Below are positions 35,692 through 46,657 of a stretch of 64,000 nt of DNA, piece by piece (the stretch's first letter is position 1; every line of letters starts with the position of its first letter). This DNA comes from Oscheius sp. JU75. Lineage: Eukaryota > Nematoda > Chromadorea > Rhabditida > Rhabditidae. Under the pieces are notes generated by a model. It was not told where the DNA came from, ran no database searches, and saw nothing but the letters and a program-made list of their open reading frames with translations. The stretch is taken from positions 1,550,001-1,614,000 of the forward strand of contig JASJZC010000002.1 in NCBI GenBank assembly GCA_037178855.1, in the 5' to 3' direction. The translations under genes were made by a program, and so were the position numbers.

Positions 35692-36159
35692 AATGAATCG
35701 ATTTTGCAGCTGTTTGTTTGGCCGACGGGGACCTAAACAATGTGTGAGAGAAACAGAGAGGGTGGTCACTCAATAGAGGCGCCCGACCTCTGACCGCACA
35801 GCTGTGTCCCAGTCAGTGCGCTATACTAACACAAACTCTGTCTCTCTGTCTAAACTGTACTGGTAGAAGTACACCGAGTGTCTTTTCGAAATCCCCGGCT
35901 CCAAGGATATAATTCCACATCTGAATGTCAGTTCATCATCTATCTCTGTCTCTCTACTCCCTACAAATCCCCAGCTGTTTCGAAAGCTTGCGAAAAATCT
36001 GTTTACGTCCTCGAGACGTTCCGTTGCTGCTCGTATTTTTTGCCGGGCTTCACGTGATTCCCGCTCATATTCAGTTGTCCTCTCTCTCCTCTCTCTTCCC
36101 GAAAACAAGTCGATATGTTTACGTTACACTCAGGCAAAATCTTACACAAATGGATGTTG
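35692..36159. other. Locus with splice-compatible frames on both strands
   Basis: On the plus strand a start at 35696 (MNRFCSCLFGRRGPKQC) and exons reading KYTECLFEIPGSKDIIPHL and LFRKLAKNLFTSSRRS can be joined by GT-AG introns. The minus strand over the same bases reads ERESREARQKIRAATERLED and, after its own GT-AG intron, MWNYILGAGDFEKTLGVLLP. Neither has a fully convincing start and end, and the plus-strand stop overlaps the start of the gene at 36150. The right strand cannot be settled by eye. Confidence 0.3.
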
Positions 36160-37172
36160 AACAGCCCGTCGCCTATGTTCGTCTTGGAGAAGGCGAAGTT
36201 CTTGTCGATTCCAGAGAGAAGAAATTTAGAGTGAGGGAATTCAGTTTTCATACATTTTTGGATTCAACAGATTGTCTGCATCGTGTTCTTTATCTGCAAC
36301 TGTGTATCAGCACTTGGATATCTCTCCTGGATGGTTGAATCCTATGTGAAGGATTTCAGTAAGTTGAAAACTTTTTACGCTATATTTTCGTGTAGTTGGA
36401 CGGATTTTTGAGCCCCTGGTTCGATTAGGTTAGGTTTTGGCTTGAAATCATTTACCTTTCCCTCTGTAAGCCTACTCGACCTGCCCCCTCAGGCGGTAGC
36501 CGTATGCAACTGAGCTCGCTCTAGCTTTGATTACGGGTCAAACATTACTTTTTTTTACGTTCTTTTCCATTTTTTACGGAAACGAACTAATTACTATAGT
36601 CAATAGAAGCTATGCGCCTAATTAGATTCTATTCGTAACAGAATTCAGTTACTAGTAAATACTAGTATTTATTTGGATTCAAGTATTGTTGCCGAGTGAG
36701 GATAGCTTGCGCAATTTCGCTCAGATCTGACCTGATCAACCAGATTTGGCAATAATCAATGAACTTCTCGTTTTCAGAACAAGTCGAATCGACGTTCGGC
36801 TTCTTCCTCTCCCTTTTCGCCTGTTTCCTTCTAGGAAACAGTCTTTGGGGCAAGTACAACCGAAAGTATGCCCTCACTGCCTACCTGGGACTCTTTGAAG
36901 TCATCCCGATTCTCTTCTACTCCGGAATGATCCTCGTCTTTGCCTTCGGATTCCTCTACTTCAGAGAGATTATTGAGGACGAGCTGAAGAAGCAGGGAGC
37001 CACTTACAGCGGTACCATACTAAATGTTACAATTCAAAATTCGGTTTCAGCTACGGCAGCAATGATCGTAATCATGATGGGATGCATCCTGGCCGACGCT
37101 TACCATTGTGCTGCTGCCTGGGTCATCAACCAGTACCGTGTCATTCGATCCGAGAGAGATCCCAGCTTCTAA
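36150..37172 (+). CDS. Four-transmembrane protein, tandem family member 2
   Basis: Four exons: 36150-36230, 36271-36358, 36778-37011 and 37051-37172, giving 174 residues. The second exon is 88 nt, as in members 1 and 4, and the last is 122 nt, as in member 4. The intron that splits TM2 from TM3 in member 1 is absent here, so exons 3 and 4 of the ancestor are fused. The motif after TM2 is GNSLWGKYNRK. After TM3 comes a charged linker EDELKKQGATYS, and the tail reads WVINQYRVIRSER, very like member 1. The start follows TTACACTCAG. The function is unknown. Confidence 0.85.
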
Positions 37173-37502
37173 GAAGAATTTATTCCGGGAGAGAGTACGA
37201 GTAACACTTACATAATAAATTTTGTCTGTAAGTCCATAATGAATCTTTGAACCTTAGCATGCGTCTATATCTCTCTACCTCTCTGTCTCTCTGTCTCACA
37301 CTCAGTTATTCTAAAAAAAGGACGGTGACGGTATTATTGACCAACTTTTGCCGTTATTTGTGTGTGAACAACCTTCCTGTTTATGGGATGGTGAGCTGTA
37401 AGAGTCACTCTCTTCTTCTTGAAGTGATACTACCATCGTTGGTTCAATATTATTGAAAGATTTCAACGACTGTGGTACATATTTTGGCTCGAAGATTGAA
37501 TC

Positions 37503-38978
37503 ATGGCTGATCAAGTTGCATTGATTTTGGAAAATACCGAAAGCATCCTTCATGACGAGTTCGAATTCGATCGAGAGAGCTGGAGAGACCGGGTGGTTCA
37601 GGTATTGTTACTAATCAATTTAGAGCTGTGTATCCCATACGATCTCAGCCATTATTTCTATGAAGTTTCATGACAAAAAATGTACTCCAAGTGGGAATCG
37701 AACCCGACTCGTTCGGATTTAGCGTCGGAGCGTTAACCGACTGAGCCACGCAAATTACTTGACCTTAGAACTTGCTTGCAGTGAATGAGGCTGGCTTTAA
37801 TTTACTTTTTCGTTAATAACGATGAATATGGTAAGATAGGCTCGGTCTTGCCCTTAGCTAGAACAAGAGAGATAGACAGTAGCCTGACTGAACATTACGC
37901 AATCTCTCGCACTCTTGCTTCTAAATAAGATAAGATAAGTTTTAGCGATAAATAGGCGCGGAAGATGACTCCTTTGCAACGTTTCGTAACTGCTGTTGAT
38001 GTTATTTGAGTCCTTGGCAAATGCGCGTCAACAGACCAGATTGTCCACCTCGCATTCCTCTAAATCATAAGCATGTGTCTTTCAGACAACAACTCGATGG
38101 CTCCGCTCTATACAGCGGCGTCCTCTTATTATCAAACGCCTATTTCGGGTGCTTTCACTGTTTGACTGAAATTAAGCTTGGTACTTTTTAGGTGCAAACA
38201 TTTCTAGTTCTTCTGGTTAATCTGGTCTATGTTGTCTACTGGTGCCATGTAGTGAATCTTAAAATTGATGCACCCTATTTGCTTCCGGAAGCCAGTACGG
38301 AAGATCCTCTATTTCAAATGACAGGTAGGACAGAGAGATAGAGAAGCAGGGAGACAAAAAGACTAAGAGGCAACGAGATAGTGAGACAGAGAGATAGAAA
38401 AAACAGAGTCAGAGGTACGGAGTGACAGGAAAATAGAGATACAGAGACTGAAAGACAGAGACAAAGAGAGATAGAGATAGGGACAGACACGAGGAAAGCC
38501 GACCAAATACCCGCCTGTCAGATTGATGATCCTGCTCAAAAACCAAAGTTTTCGCAGAAAACATCTTGGTTCCTGACCCCTAAACCAACTTTCAGTTCCT
38601 GTCAGTGCAGCCTATGCAGCTCTTGTACTGAACAGTATTGGAATCCTCGTCCTCCTAGTGGCCATTTTTCGAGAGCATGGCTTCATTCTTCAGTTTTACT
38701 GGGTCGTTTTTGAGGTTTCCTGTCTTTTCACCCGTAAACATTCTGTTACAGTTCATACCCTCCATTGTTTGGTTCCTATTTGCTTTTACTTCCTTTATGG
38801 CCCTTTTGGCTAACATATCCAGGGAGAAGGCACATTACCATAAGAGTAGGTTCTGTCTCTGTCTCTATGTTTCTCTCAATATTTCTAACATTCAGTGTAT
38901 GGACTCCTATTCTCAGCCATGGTTTTCAAAGGCACCTGGGCAAGCATGGTCGTTTACAACTATGCTCAGTTATGCTGA
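37503..38978 (+). CDS. Four-transmembrane protein, tandem family member 3 (divergent)
   Basis: Five exons: 37503-37601, 38192-38324, 38596-38714, 38752-38845 and 38896-38978, with phases 0,1,0,1 as in member 1; 175 residues. It has a longer acidic N-terminus and a longer first loop (LLPEASTEDPLF). The motif after TM2 is changed (NSIGIL, then REHG). The C-terminus is shortened, ending at NYAQLC. The first intron is 590 bp and contains a tRNA-like relic (37685-37757). Intron 2 is filled with GACAGAGA repeats. The shared phases argue that it belongs to the family despite low similarity. Confidence 0.75.
37685..37757 (-). repeat. Degenerate tRNA-like sequence in an intron
   Basis: The minus strand reads GCTCAGTCGGTTAACGCTCC (good D arm) and then GGGTTCGATTCCC (good B box), spaced as in a tRNA. 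The anticodon and acceptor stems do not pair well, so it is more likely a tRNA-derived repeat than a working gene, though of all the tRNA-like pieces here this is the closest to one. Confidence 0.5.
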
Positions 38979-39075
38979 TCGCAATGAAAATCCCTACCTT
39001 GATCTTTAAAACCCTTTCTCGTCTTCGAGTCTATGCCTCTCTCATCTACTGTCTAAGTTTGAAATTAGATTTAGA

Positions 39076-39841
39076 ATGGCAGATGTTGAAGAGCACAGAG
39101 ACCTCAACAGACGACTATTGTCCACCAGTACAGCTTCAGAAGTGCAGGTACCGGACAGGAGGGAGAAAGTCTATTGGGTGAGTGAAAGTGACAGTGACAG
39201 TCACAGATTCAGGTGTACTGTGTCGTTATCTTCATCCTCAATCTTGCTTGGCTACTTTTCGAGTGTGGTGTCTTAATACACCAGTTGATTCTCCACAAGG
39301 GTAGGTGATTGTCCTGATATTCCAAGCTTGGATTTCCAGAGCGGGGCTACAATATTGTCCCAATAGCCTTCACAGCTACCGGTCTTCTCTTCCTTGCCAA
39401 TGGTCTGTTTGGAAGAAAGAAGCGCGGTGCGACACTCTTTGTCTTTCTGGTAGTCTACCAGATCGTCCCGGCTGTTACCCTTTTCATCTTTCTGCTCTTC
39501 TGCATTTTTGGCTACAAGTTTGCAAAGGATGAGCTGAAAAGAGCATTTGACTACGTCACGGAGTCATCAGATGTAGATGGTGAGAAAGAGAGAGACAGAT
39601 ATAGATACAGAGAGGCAGAGAGACAGCAAGACATAGAGAAAAAGAGACAGAGAGACAAAAAGACAGATAGACAGAGAGACAGAGATTACTTTCCAATTGG
39701 ACTCTGATCCTCTTTCCAGCGTCGACAATCATGCTCTGGGTACTGCTGCTCACAACTGTTCTTATTGTTTATCACATGACGGCCGGCTTTGCTATCGACC
39801 GATACAAACAGCTGAGACGTCAACGGAATTGGTACTTTTGA
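39076..39841 (+). CDS. Four-transmembrane protein, tandem family member 4
   Basis: Four exons: 39076-39177, 39213-39300, 39340-39579 and 39720-39841, giving 183 residues. Exons 2 and 4 (88 and 122 nt) match member 2 exactly, and the TM2/TM3 intron is absent, also as in member 2. The motif ANGLFGRKKRG follows TM2, and YKFAKDELKRAFDYV follows TM3. The tail reads DRYKQLRRQRNWYF. Intron 1 is a GACAGT repeat and intron 3 a GACAGAGA repeat. It is a probable plasma or organelle membrane protein of unknown role. Confidence 0.85.
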
Positions 39842-39987
39842 TCCTCAGCTCGGGACTCCTCCTATCTCTCTTTCTAATAATAAACAAGTTTTGCTTACTA
39901 TTTCGATTCGTTCTCTAGCGTTTGTCACTGTCTACTTCTCCTCCTATCCTTCCTTTCATTTTGGAAAGCTCTTCCGGTTTCCAGAAA

Positions 39988-40665
39988 ATGTCAAAGTGCA
40001 GCTCAGCTATGAACATGTTCGACTCGATAGAGTACCTAAGAATGCGGAGACCGACTCTAGAAGAGATTGCTCTCAAGGAAAGGCCGATGAGGGTATTCTC
40101 ATAAAAGTGTCTGGCAGGAACAGTCATTTTCAGTTAGCCTGCATCGTGGTCCTGGTTATCGAGTGTCTTCTTACTGTCCTTGGTGTACTCTTGATCATTT
40201 TGTCAATCTTCAAAAGTCCAGTACAGATCAGTGAGTTCAAGAATGACAGTGAGGCGAAGAGACAGAGACAGCTTTAGCCGACTCTCTAAATGCCCTCATC
40301 GTCTTCGTCTACGTCCTCGACATCTACACTCTAACCAATGGCCTCTTCGGAAAAACAAACCGCGGTGTCTGTCTTCTTCTGAACCTGCTCTTTTTCCAGG
40401 TACACAGAGACAGAGAGACAGTGATCCACTCTTCCAGGTCATCCCTCTCTTCTTCTCTGTCCTCGGTCTCTCTATCCTCATCTTCCACCAGGAGGAGATG
40501 AAGAGACAGTACAGAGAGATTGGCAAAGATGTCTATCTGTTCACTCTGATTGTGGCTATCATCTTCACTGTGTACCGCGTATTTGCTGTGGTCGTCATCT
40601 ACCGGTACAGGGCTCTTTTGAGACAGAAGGAGGATACTAGACAGGAAGAGAGACCTCCTCTGTAG
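39988..40665 (+). CDS. Four-transmembrane protein, tandem family member 5
   Basis: Four exons: 39988-40092, 40134-40230, 40278-40399 and 40438-40665, giving 183 residues. Exon 3 is 122 nt with the same phases as in member 1. Here the ancestral fourth intron is missing and exons 4 and 5 are fused. TNGLFGKTNRGVC follows TM2 and HQEEMKRQYREIG follows TM3. The tail RYRALLRQKEDTRQEERPP is longer and more charged than in its relatives. The start follows GGTTTCCAG. Confidence 0.85.
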
Positions 40666-40754
40666 ATGTGTTGTCTATATCTCTCTGACTCATATACAAA
40701 CTGTACTATTTGCTGTGCTTTGTCATTTATTACGAATCTCTATACATACAAATT

Positions 40755-42089
40755 TTATTTCGGCACCTCATGACTAAAAGTAGACTGTTCCCTCCCCAAT
40801 TTAGACTTTTTCGAAGCCGACACAGTAACTCCAGGCTTCTCGGCCCAATGCAGGATGATTTCTTGGTCACTTGGACAACTGGTCTTAAATATTTCCAATT
40901 CATATCCATTCTCTAGATATTTCCACAAGTAGGTCAGATCTGACGGTATTTCCAGGTCTTTTAGGGCCTGAAACTATCATGAACAGGACGGAGACAGAGA
41001 CTGACCAAGGCGGCTACGCGAATGGAATGGAGTCTCGGCAACATGAGACAATCCAAATAGGTGGGGCTAGCTCCTGTCAAAAAGGCGGTCTGGTCGGTTT
41101 CCAAGTGGTCGTTTATGCGCTTCAATTCGCCGAGAAAAGTCTGGAAAATGCGGTACAGCTGACGCGCGATGGTGCGGGTGCGACGTGGGCGCCCTGCCAA
41201 GCCAGAACACGAAATCATTCTTTTCAGGTTAAAAAAAATGGTTGTCAGGCCAAGTGGTATTTTGCAAAGTTGTAGATTTTGATATAGGCTACAACTTTCT
41301 AGAATATGCTAAAAAAAAAAAGGTCAAAAGCCGTGTTTTGAACCCGAAAACAAGAAGATAAGAAGTTGTTTACATGCAAGTTTGGCTTGAAAGCTACTCG
41401 TCGGAGCTATAACGCTATCAAAACCTTGATTTCCAGCTTCGTGAAATTTTTAATGGTGTAGCCCTTGATCGATTACAACTTTGCAGAGCATGTTTGCAGA
41501 GCAAAAGAGCGCTATAGCTACAAACCCTCGGATCCTTGTTGACATCCTTGATGAAGAAGGCAAATTGTCTGAAGACATCAGCAGTGGCGTTCTCTGCTGC
41601 CTCATTTGTTGGGAATTTGGGTCCGAACTTGTCTAATTCTTGCACAATATCGTCGATTTGGAAGAAACCTTCTTCGTCGGGAGTTGACAGGGCGGGGGTG
41701 TGACGAAGACCGGCCTAGAATTATTTGAACTCTCTTTAGAACTGGTTTCAAAGACATTCGCCCGTTCCATCAAATCAATCGGAACATTCAGTCACTCATG
41801 GGAACAGGGTTTACCCGTGACAAGATCAATCTCGGGCCATCAGCTGTTCCCATTAACATGACCTCACTGTCCCTCTGACTCTATGTTACCCTGTTTCTCT
41901 GTCTTTCACTTGACTCACATTTTTAAATTCTGCCGGCGGTCTGGTCTCATTGATAGTCATGACATCGAACTTTAAGTTCGGATCTGCTTGTGACTTCATG
42001 AGAATGGTCATGAAAATATGATGCGCAGATGGGTCGCCGGCCATTCGACTGCCATCGGATCCTGACTTGAGCCAAAGCACATAGGACAT
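40755..42089 (-). CDS. CLIC-family protein (EXC-4/EXL-1 like)
   Basis: Four exons: 42089-41919, 41714-41526, 41140-41006 and 40967-40755, all phase 0, giving 235 residues. The C-terminal GST-like fold is well marked by ELKRINDHL, FLTGASPTYLDCLMLPRLHS and the tail CPSDQEIILHW. The N-terminal thioredoxin-like part has GDPSAHHIF at 18-26 where vertebrate CLICs carry a redox-active Cys. No Cys is present there. CLIC proteins switch between soluble and membrane forms; C. elegans EXC-4 shapes the excretory canal. Intron 2 (385 bp) hosts a foldback repeat. The start ATG directly follows an ATATTTTAG acceptor. Confidence 0.9.
41168..41500 (-). repeat. Foldback element inside the CLIC intron
   Basis: Beginning at GTGCGGGTGCGACGTGGGCGC, it contains the arms TTGCAAAGTTGTAGA and CTACAACTTTCTAG. 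A second complementary TTACAACTTTGCAGAGCA lies near 41473. The order of parts is the same as at 26551-26690. Confidence 0.55.
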
Positions 42090-42967
42090 CTAAAATATCT
42101 GATTTTTTAGAGAACAAATTTCGAAAGAGGAGCAAGAGAAATTGAAAGTAAGCCGTTCGGGAACATTGCGAAAAGTTTATGCACAATGAGCAGCTGTTGC
42201 CTCCCTCTCCCAAGCGGCTCTCTATCTGGAAAAAAGTGGGGCACTTGCGGCTATTAATCTGCCCTTTTTTGAGGGAATCATAATGGTGGCAGAGTGTAAG
42301 AGGAGACTGAGCGGAAGAGGGTGAAGATGATTGAAATTAGTCCCGGTTGAGAGCAAAATAGCCATGGGAGGATCGATTGTCAACCGGGTTGCGTAAAAGA
42401 GACTAATTTCGGGAGGGACACGGAGAGATAGAGAGACAGACAGAGAGATAGAGGGGCACAGAGAAAGAGAGACAGAGAGGACCGGAATTGGAAGATCACT
42501 TCTTGTAGAAGCTACCACGTTAACGCGATTAACAGTTTGATCATTGGCGGCTACAGAGAGGTACCAAGAAGGAAACACGGCATTGCAGGAAGCTATAAAG
42601 AACAGCCAACACGTATGACAGAGAAGCGCGGCAAGGAAGCGCAGTCAAAATAACTGAGCATTTCGCAGTAGACTACCACGCAGAATAAAGTGACTCACGA
42701 AAGAAACATAGAGAAACAGAGAGACTGAGAGACTGAGAGCCTGAGAGACTGAGACTGTTAGGGCAACACTTAGAGAATCAAGACAGTTATCAGTGGAAAC
42801 ACGCTTTTTTCAAGTCAACAAGAGCTTATACCTATGGTAGATAAAGAAGGAGGAGACCGGCCAACACCAAGCGGGAAGGAATGACTCAGTTCAGCAGTAT
42901 ACTCCCACTCCCACATTCCAAAGAATCTTTATTTATTACCCGTAAAAACTTGTACTGACACAATAGT
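42090..42967. other. Intergenic, repeat tract
   Basis: A GACAGAGA tract lies at about 42420-42480 and a GAGACTGA tract near 42720. I see no supportable exon. Confidence 0.5.
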
Positions 42968-44724
42968 TTAGGTCCTTCTCTTGGTCCTGAGGCTGACAGA
43001 GGGACAGACAGGCTGGGGAGCGGAGATGGTGTTTCTGTATTTGTTGTAGAGGGGAACAATGAACTCATTCTTGGCTTGTTCCCAGGCCCTGAACATGAGT
43101 TATCATTGGCTAGGACACTGTCAGTACCTGTCTCTGATTCCTAAAACGTCTTTTTGGGCCTCAGCTTGCTCCTCGATAGAGTTGTACCGGGAGTCTTGGA
43201 TGAGTTTTAGAGAGATGGCCATGGCTTCTGGAAATTTCTGGTAAAAGTGCCTCTCTCTGTCTCTCAGTCTCTGTCTTTCTGCCTCTCTCTATCTCTGTAA
43301 TACTGCTTTCTGGAGAAAAACTAAGACCATGACCGAGTTTAGCGACACCGAAGACATACAGACACCTGAAGTAGAAAGTTTACTTCCGACTGGGATTTAA
43401 CCCGGGGCTTTGACGAAAGTGAGAATCATTCGCCAAGCGTGCTAAGATTTTTTCGAGACGGTGTGCTGGTTTCCTAATGGTATGTAACACCTTCGCTTGA
43501 AACAAAGAGTATTTTGGTTTGATTCCCGCACAGGCAAAAGTTTTTTGCTTTCCATTTTCTGGGGTTTCGATGTCACTGCTCACGAATCTGATTTTCATCC
43601 ATGTTTGAAACGAGTAAAATCAGCTAGACAGATCAATGGAGAAAAGAAATTAGGAAGGATGCGCGAGTAACTCTCTCTCTCTCTCTCTCTATGCCCTCAC
43701 CTTCAACTACCGCTCTGATATGAGTGGACAGATTCGTAGTATCGCCATTGCATCTGGTCATGGCTTGCTGCATAATGTTCACCCAGACCTGATCCTTTTC
43801 GTCAATCTCTTCCGAAACCAATGTTTCAAAGTTCTTCTTGGCCGGCTGGACGCTGTTAGGAAGACCGGCAGCTCGGAACTGCCCAACTTCTTGAGGAGCT
43901 ATGTTCGGAGTCAGAAACCTGAAGTCTGATTAGAGAGACAAAGAGACAACCTACTCGGGCTGAGCGTTTCCGTCCGGAGTAGGTGTCTGAACAATGTGAG
44001 CATTTGTATAAGCTGCCACAATGATCTCGATCATTCCCTCCACTCCGAGGGCGTATCTTCCCGATTTAAAGTGGACTGAACACTATCTTATAGAAAGTTT
44101 AGGCGAGAATCTTACCAATATTGCGTTCGAAAGCACTCTTTAACTGTTCTTTAGAGATTCTGGCATCTCTACCGGCTACTGTGTAGACTTGACGGTCTTG
44201 ACGGGAGTTGACAATGAGGACGTTGGGATCACAGGCTCCGATGTCCTGGAATAATTTTGGTTACAGAGAGACATAGATAGTGACCTACCTGGAAGTTCTG
44301 GTACTTCCTCTTTAGATTGTTAGCGAACTTTTCAATGTCGACCGGGTATCCAGGAACAGTTCCAATCTTGTCAATGATGGCTACAGTAATCTGAAAAGCA
44401 CAATCTGTCATTGTCACTGTCAATTCTACCTCCAAGTTCCTTTCAGGCTGAAGTGCACAAGCTGGGGAGGTATTTCTGATGTTGGATGTCACAGCTCTCA
44501 ACTGAAAACTCTGAATTCGAAGGAACCCTGTCACTGTCACTCACAGTTTGCAGCTTCCTCACAAGCTGTGTCCTTTCCTCATCTGTCACCACTGCCGACG
44601 GATCACAGACAGGAGAAGGGAACGCAAGTCTACAGCTCAGAGGATCTATCCTCGGGTCCGGATAGGTCTGGCTCGTGAACTGGGACAGAGCTGCTGCCGG
44701 CAGGAGGAGTAACACGGTCCACAT
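42968..44724 (-). CDS. Secreted TPM-domain protein (MOLO-1 family) with C-terminal extension
   Basis: Eight exons: 44724-44545, 44501-44430, 44390-44289, 44245-44116, 44075-43955, 43918-43701, 43227-43128 and 43088-42968, giving 347 residues. A signal peptide (1-14) precedes a TPM domain. Hallmarks are DPRIDPLSCRL, the block CDPNVLIVNSRQDRQVYTVAGR split here only for length, and YALGVEGMIEIIV. C. elegans MOLO-1 has this domain plus one membrane span and modulates levamisole-sensitive acetylcholine receptors. No membrane span is visible here. Instead about 145 extra helical residues follow (from PNIAPQEVGQF to the end), so the product is probably secreted. Confidence 0.85.
43385..43455 (-). 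repeat. Degenerate tRNA-like sequence in an intron
   Basis: The minus strand shows TTAGCACGCTTGGCGAATG followed by CCCGGGTTAAATCCCAG in a tRNA-like order. It lies inside the long sixth intron of the TPM-domain gene. Confidence 0.4.
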
Positions 44725-45129
44725 CTCTGGAAAAAAAAGTTGCCTGCTGCGGCGGAAAGAATGTTTCGAGTCCGATTTCGGGTGAATCGGAAGGAGATTA
44801 GGATCGCTTTTCAGGTGCGATATGGGGGGAGAGGTTGAAAAGAGTGCGAAAGAAGGTTGGAATATGTGTATGAAGCATCAGAGAACGTTAGAGACAGTGA
44901 TGTGTTTTCTAGGGAGGGGAGATAAAGAAGATTGGGTTTGCTTCTCATCAGGACTATTCCGGTTACAAGGCCAATTCTATCACATTCTTGGTGAAAGCTG
45001 CAAGTTTGCCTCCGAAGGATGACACGATTGGACAGATTGGGACAATGACAGAGACAGAAAAAAAGAGAGACAGTGAGACTGCGGGTAGCCGTGTGAACAG
45101 GCAGATATTTGCACCCCAACATTGAAGAG

Positions 45130-45345
45130 ATGGATACCTGGACATTGTTAGCATACATTAGTTTAGCAGCAGCTGTGACCTGAAGATCCAGTATGTCCTG
45201 TCAAATTTCTTCCACGATCTCGGGCAGATACACTCCGTCATAGACATCATTGGTCTTGAATCAGACTTTTGGATTTGACAAGGTACCGGCTTTTTATGCA
45301 ACAAAGACTGGTCTGGTGACTTCCCTCTCATGACAATGATGGTAG
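45130..45345 (-). pseudogene. Possible pseudogene fragment
   Basis: The minus strand reads TNDVYDGVYLPEIVEEI, then one in-frame TGA, then DILDLQVTAAAKLMYANNVQ. Residue composition looks like real protein on both sides of the stop, but no complete frame, start or family can be given. Confidence 0.3.
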
Positions 45346-46284
45346 ATTGAGCTAGAGAAAAACTTTTGTCAGAGTGTTTTGATCGAGAACGAAAACTTGT
45401 ATGGACACTAGGCCCGATCAGAGCATGTCCAAAGAAGACCTAATAAATATAATAGGTACGCCATAGGATTCTAATAAGTTTATACAAGACAACAAAGAGA
45501 GAGAGAGAGAGTCGATCGCATCCATAGTCGGAAGAGGATGGATTGGCATGTGCCAGAAACTGGAAGAAGCCAGTGAGAGATGGGACAATACACACACAGG
45601 AAGAGATGAACTGGACACGGACAATTGGCCAAAGCCGTCGTCGTTGGCAGTCAATTATAGATAGAAGGTTTCCCCGGGCGTTTTGGCATACTTTTTTCAA
45701 GCGAATCGCGGCCAAGCCGGATCATCTCGCCATCTCTTTGTTTTTCAGCCTTCGGGGGGCGAATTTGCAATTGGACAGGGAGGTGACGCAATTTGGGAAC
45801 AGAGACAGGGAGACAGGGAGGGTCTTGGGAGAAAATTCAGTGAAAATGCGGATGTGGCGGGGGTAAGGGGTGAAATCTTTCCGGTCTTCTTTCACCAATC
45901 TAGGGATCCAGGTAGAGAAACCCGAAGGCAAAGGGGCAGATCTCCGAAAACCGGTCTCGTTTGAAACTCCGGTCTTTTGACTTGTCGCGGGACGATATCG
46001 AGACACCGCACCGGTTGGTCACACGCACACATAGAAAGTCATCTTCGCCGTGAATAAATTATAATGAAGAAGCGTTTCGCGGATCGTTGAAGTTTGAATG
46101 GGTCATAGTTATGGGGTGCTTGGATCCGTGAAAAGAGAGAGACAGAGTCAGTGAGACCGAGAGACAGAGCGGTATACCTACTAGACATCCTTATCTCTTC
46201 TGTCAGAGCATGACCATTCTTCAGAACTGTCCCAGTAGCTTTCACTTGACTGACGACCAAGAAGCAATGGGTGTAATCGATAGA

Positions 46285-46430
46285 ACTCTTTGAAATAAAC
46301 TAGAACTTTTGGTAACAGTAATTAGTTCAAACCCCTTGGCAAGTCAAGCGATCCACCTGTAATCGCAAGAAGTTCTGTTCAGAAGCAACCCCATTCGAGG
46401 ACTCGTCCCCTTCGGAAAGGCTTGCCTACA
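46285..46430 (+). repeat. SINE-like repeat, copy 1
   Basis: It matches the reverse complement of 49125-49262. Shared blocks are GGTAACAGTAATTAGTTCAA with CCCTTGGCAAGT, GCCTGTAATC-like sequence and GACTCGTCCCCTTCGG. The AGTTCAAAYCC core resembles a tRNA B box. Confidence 0.6.
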
Positions 46431-46657
46431 AAGATAGTCAGACAAGTTACATCGCTGATAGTAGTTAACTACAACAGCGAGTTTTCACAGACAGGCAGAG
46501 TTTCTGGAAAGCACAATGTACGCATGTACTGGTCTAGATCAGCCTCAAACCTCATTGAAAACAACTTCAAAAGAGGAGGATAACGAGCTCAATTCAGCTT
46601 TCAATTATTTTGTTCAGTCACAGGAAGTCACATTTCCAGTATACATTTCCTTCAGAA

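Larger units (their letters stand above)
44725..46657. other. Intergenic, relics and repeats
   Basis: No intact gene was found. It contains a possible pseudogene fragment (45130-45345), a minus-strand pair of frames near 46235-46039 (SQVKATGTVLKNGHALTEE) without a start, and one copy of a SINE-like repeat (46285-46430). Confidence 0.4.

Noticed and set aside
46039-46235. Possible transthyretin-like exon (SQVKATGTVLKNGHALTEE)
   Set aside because: Suggestive of the TTR-like start but without signal peptide, upstream exon or the conserved later motifs.
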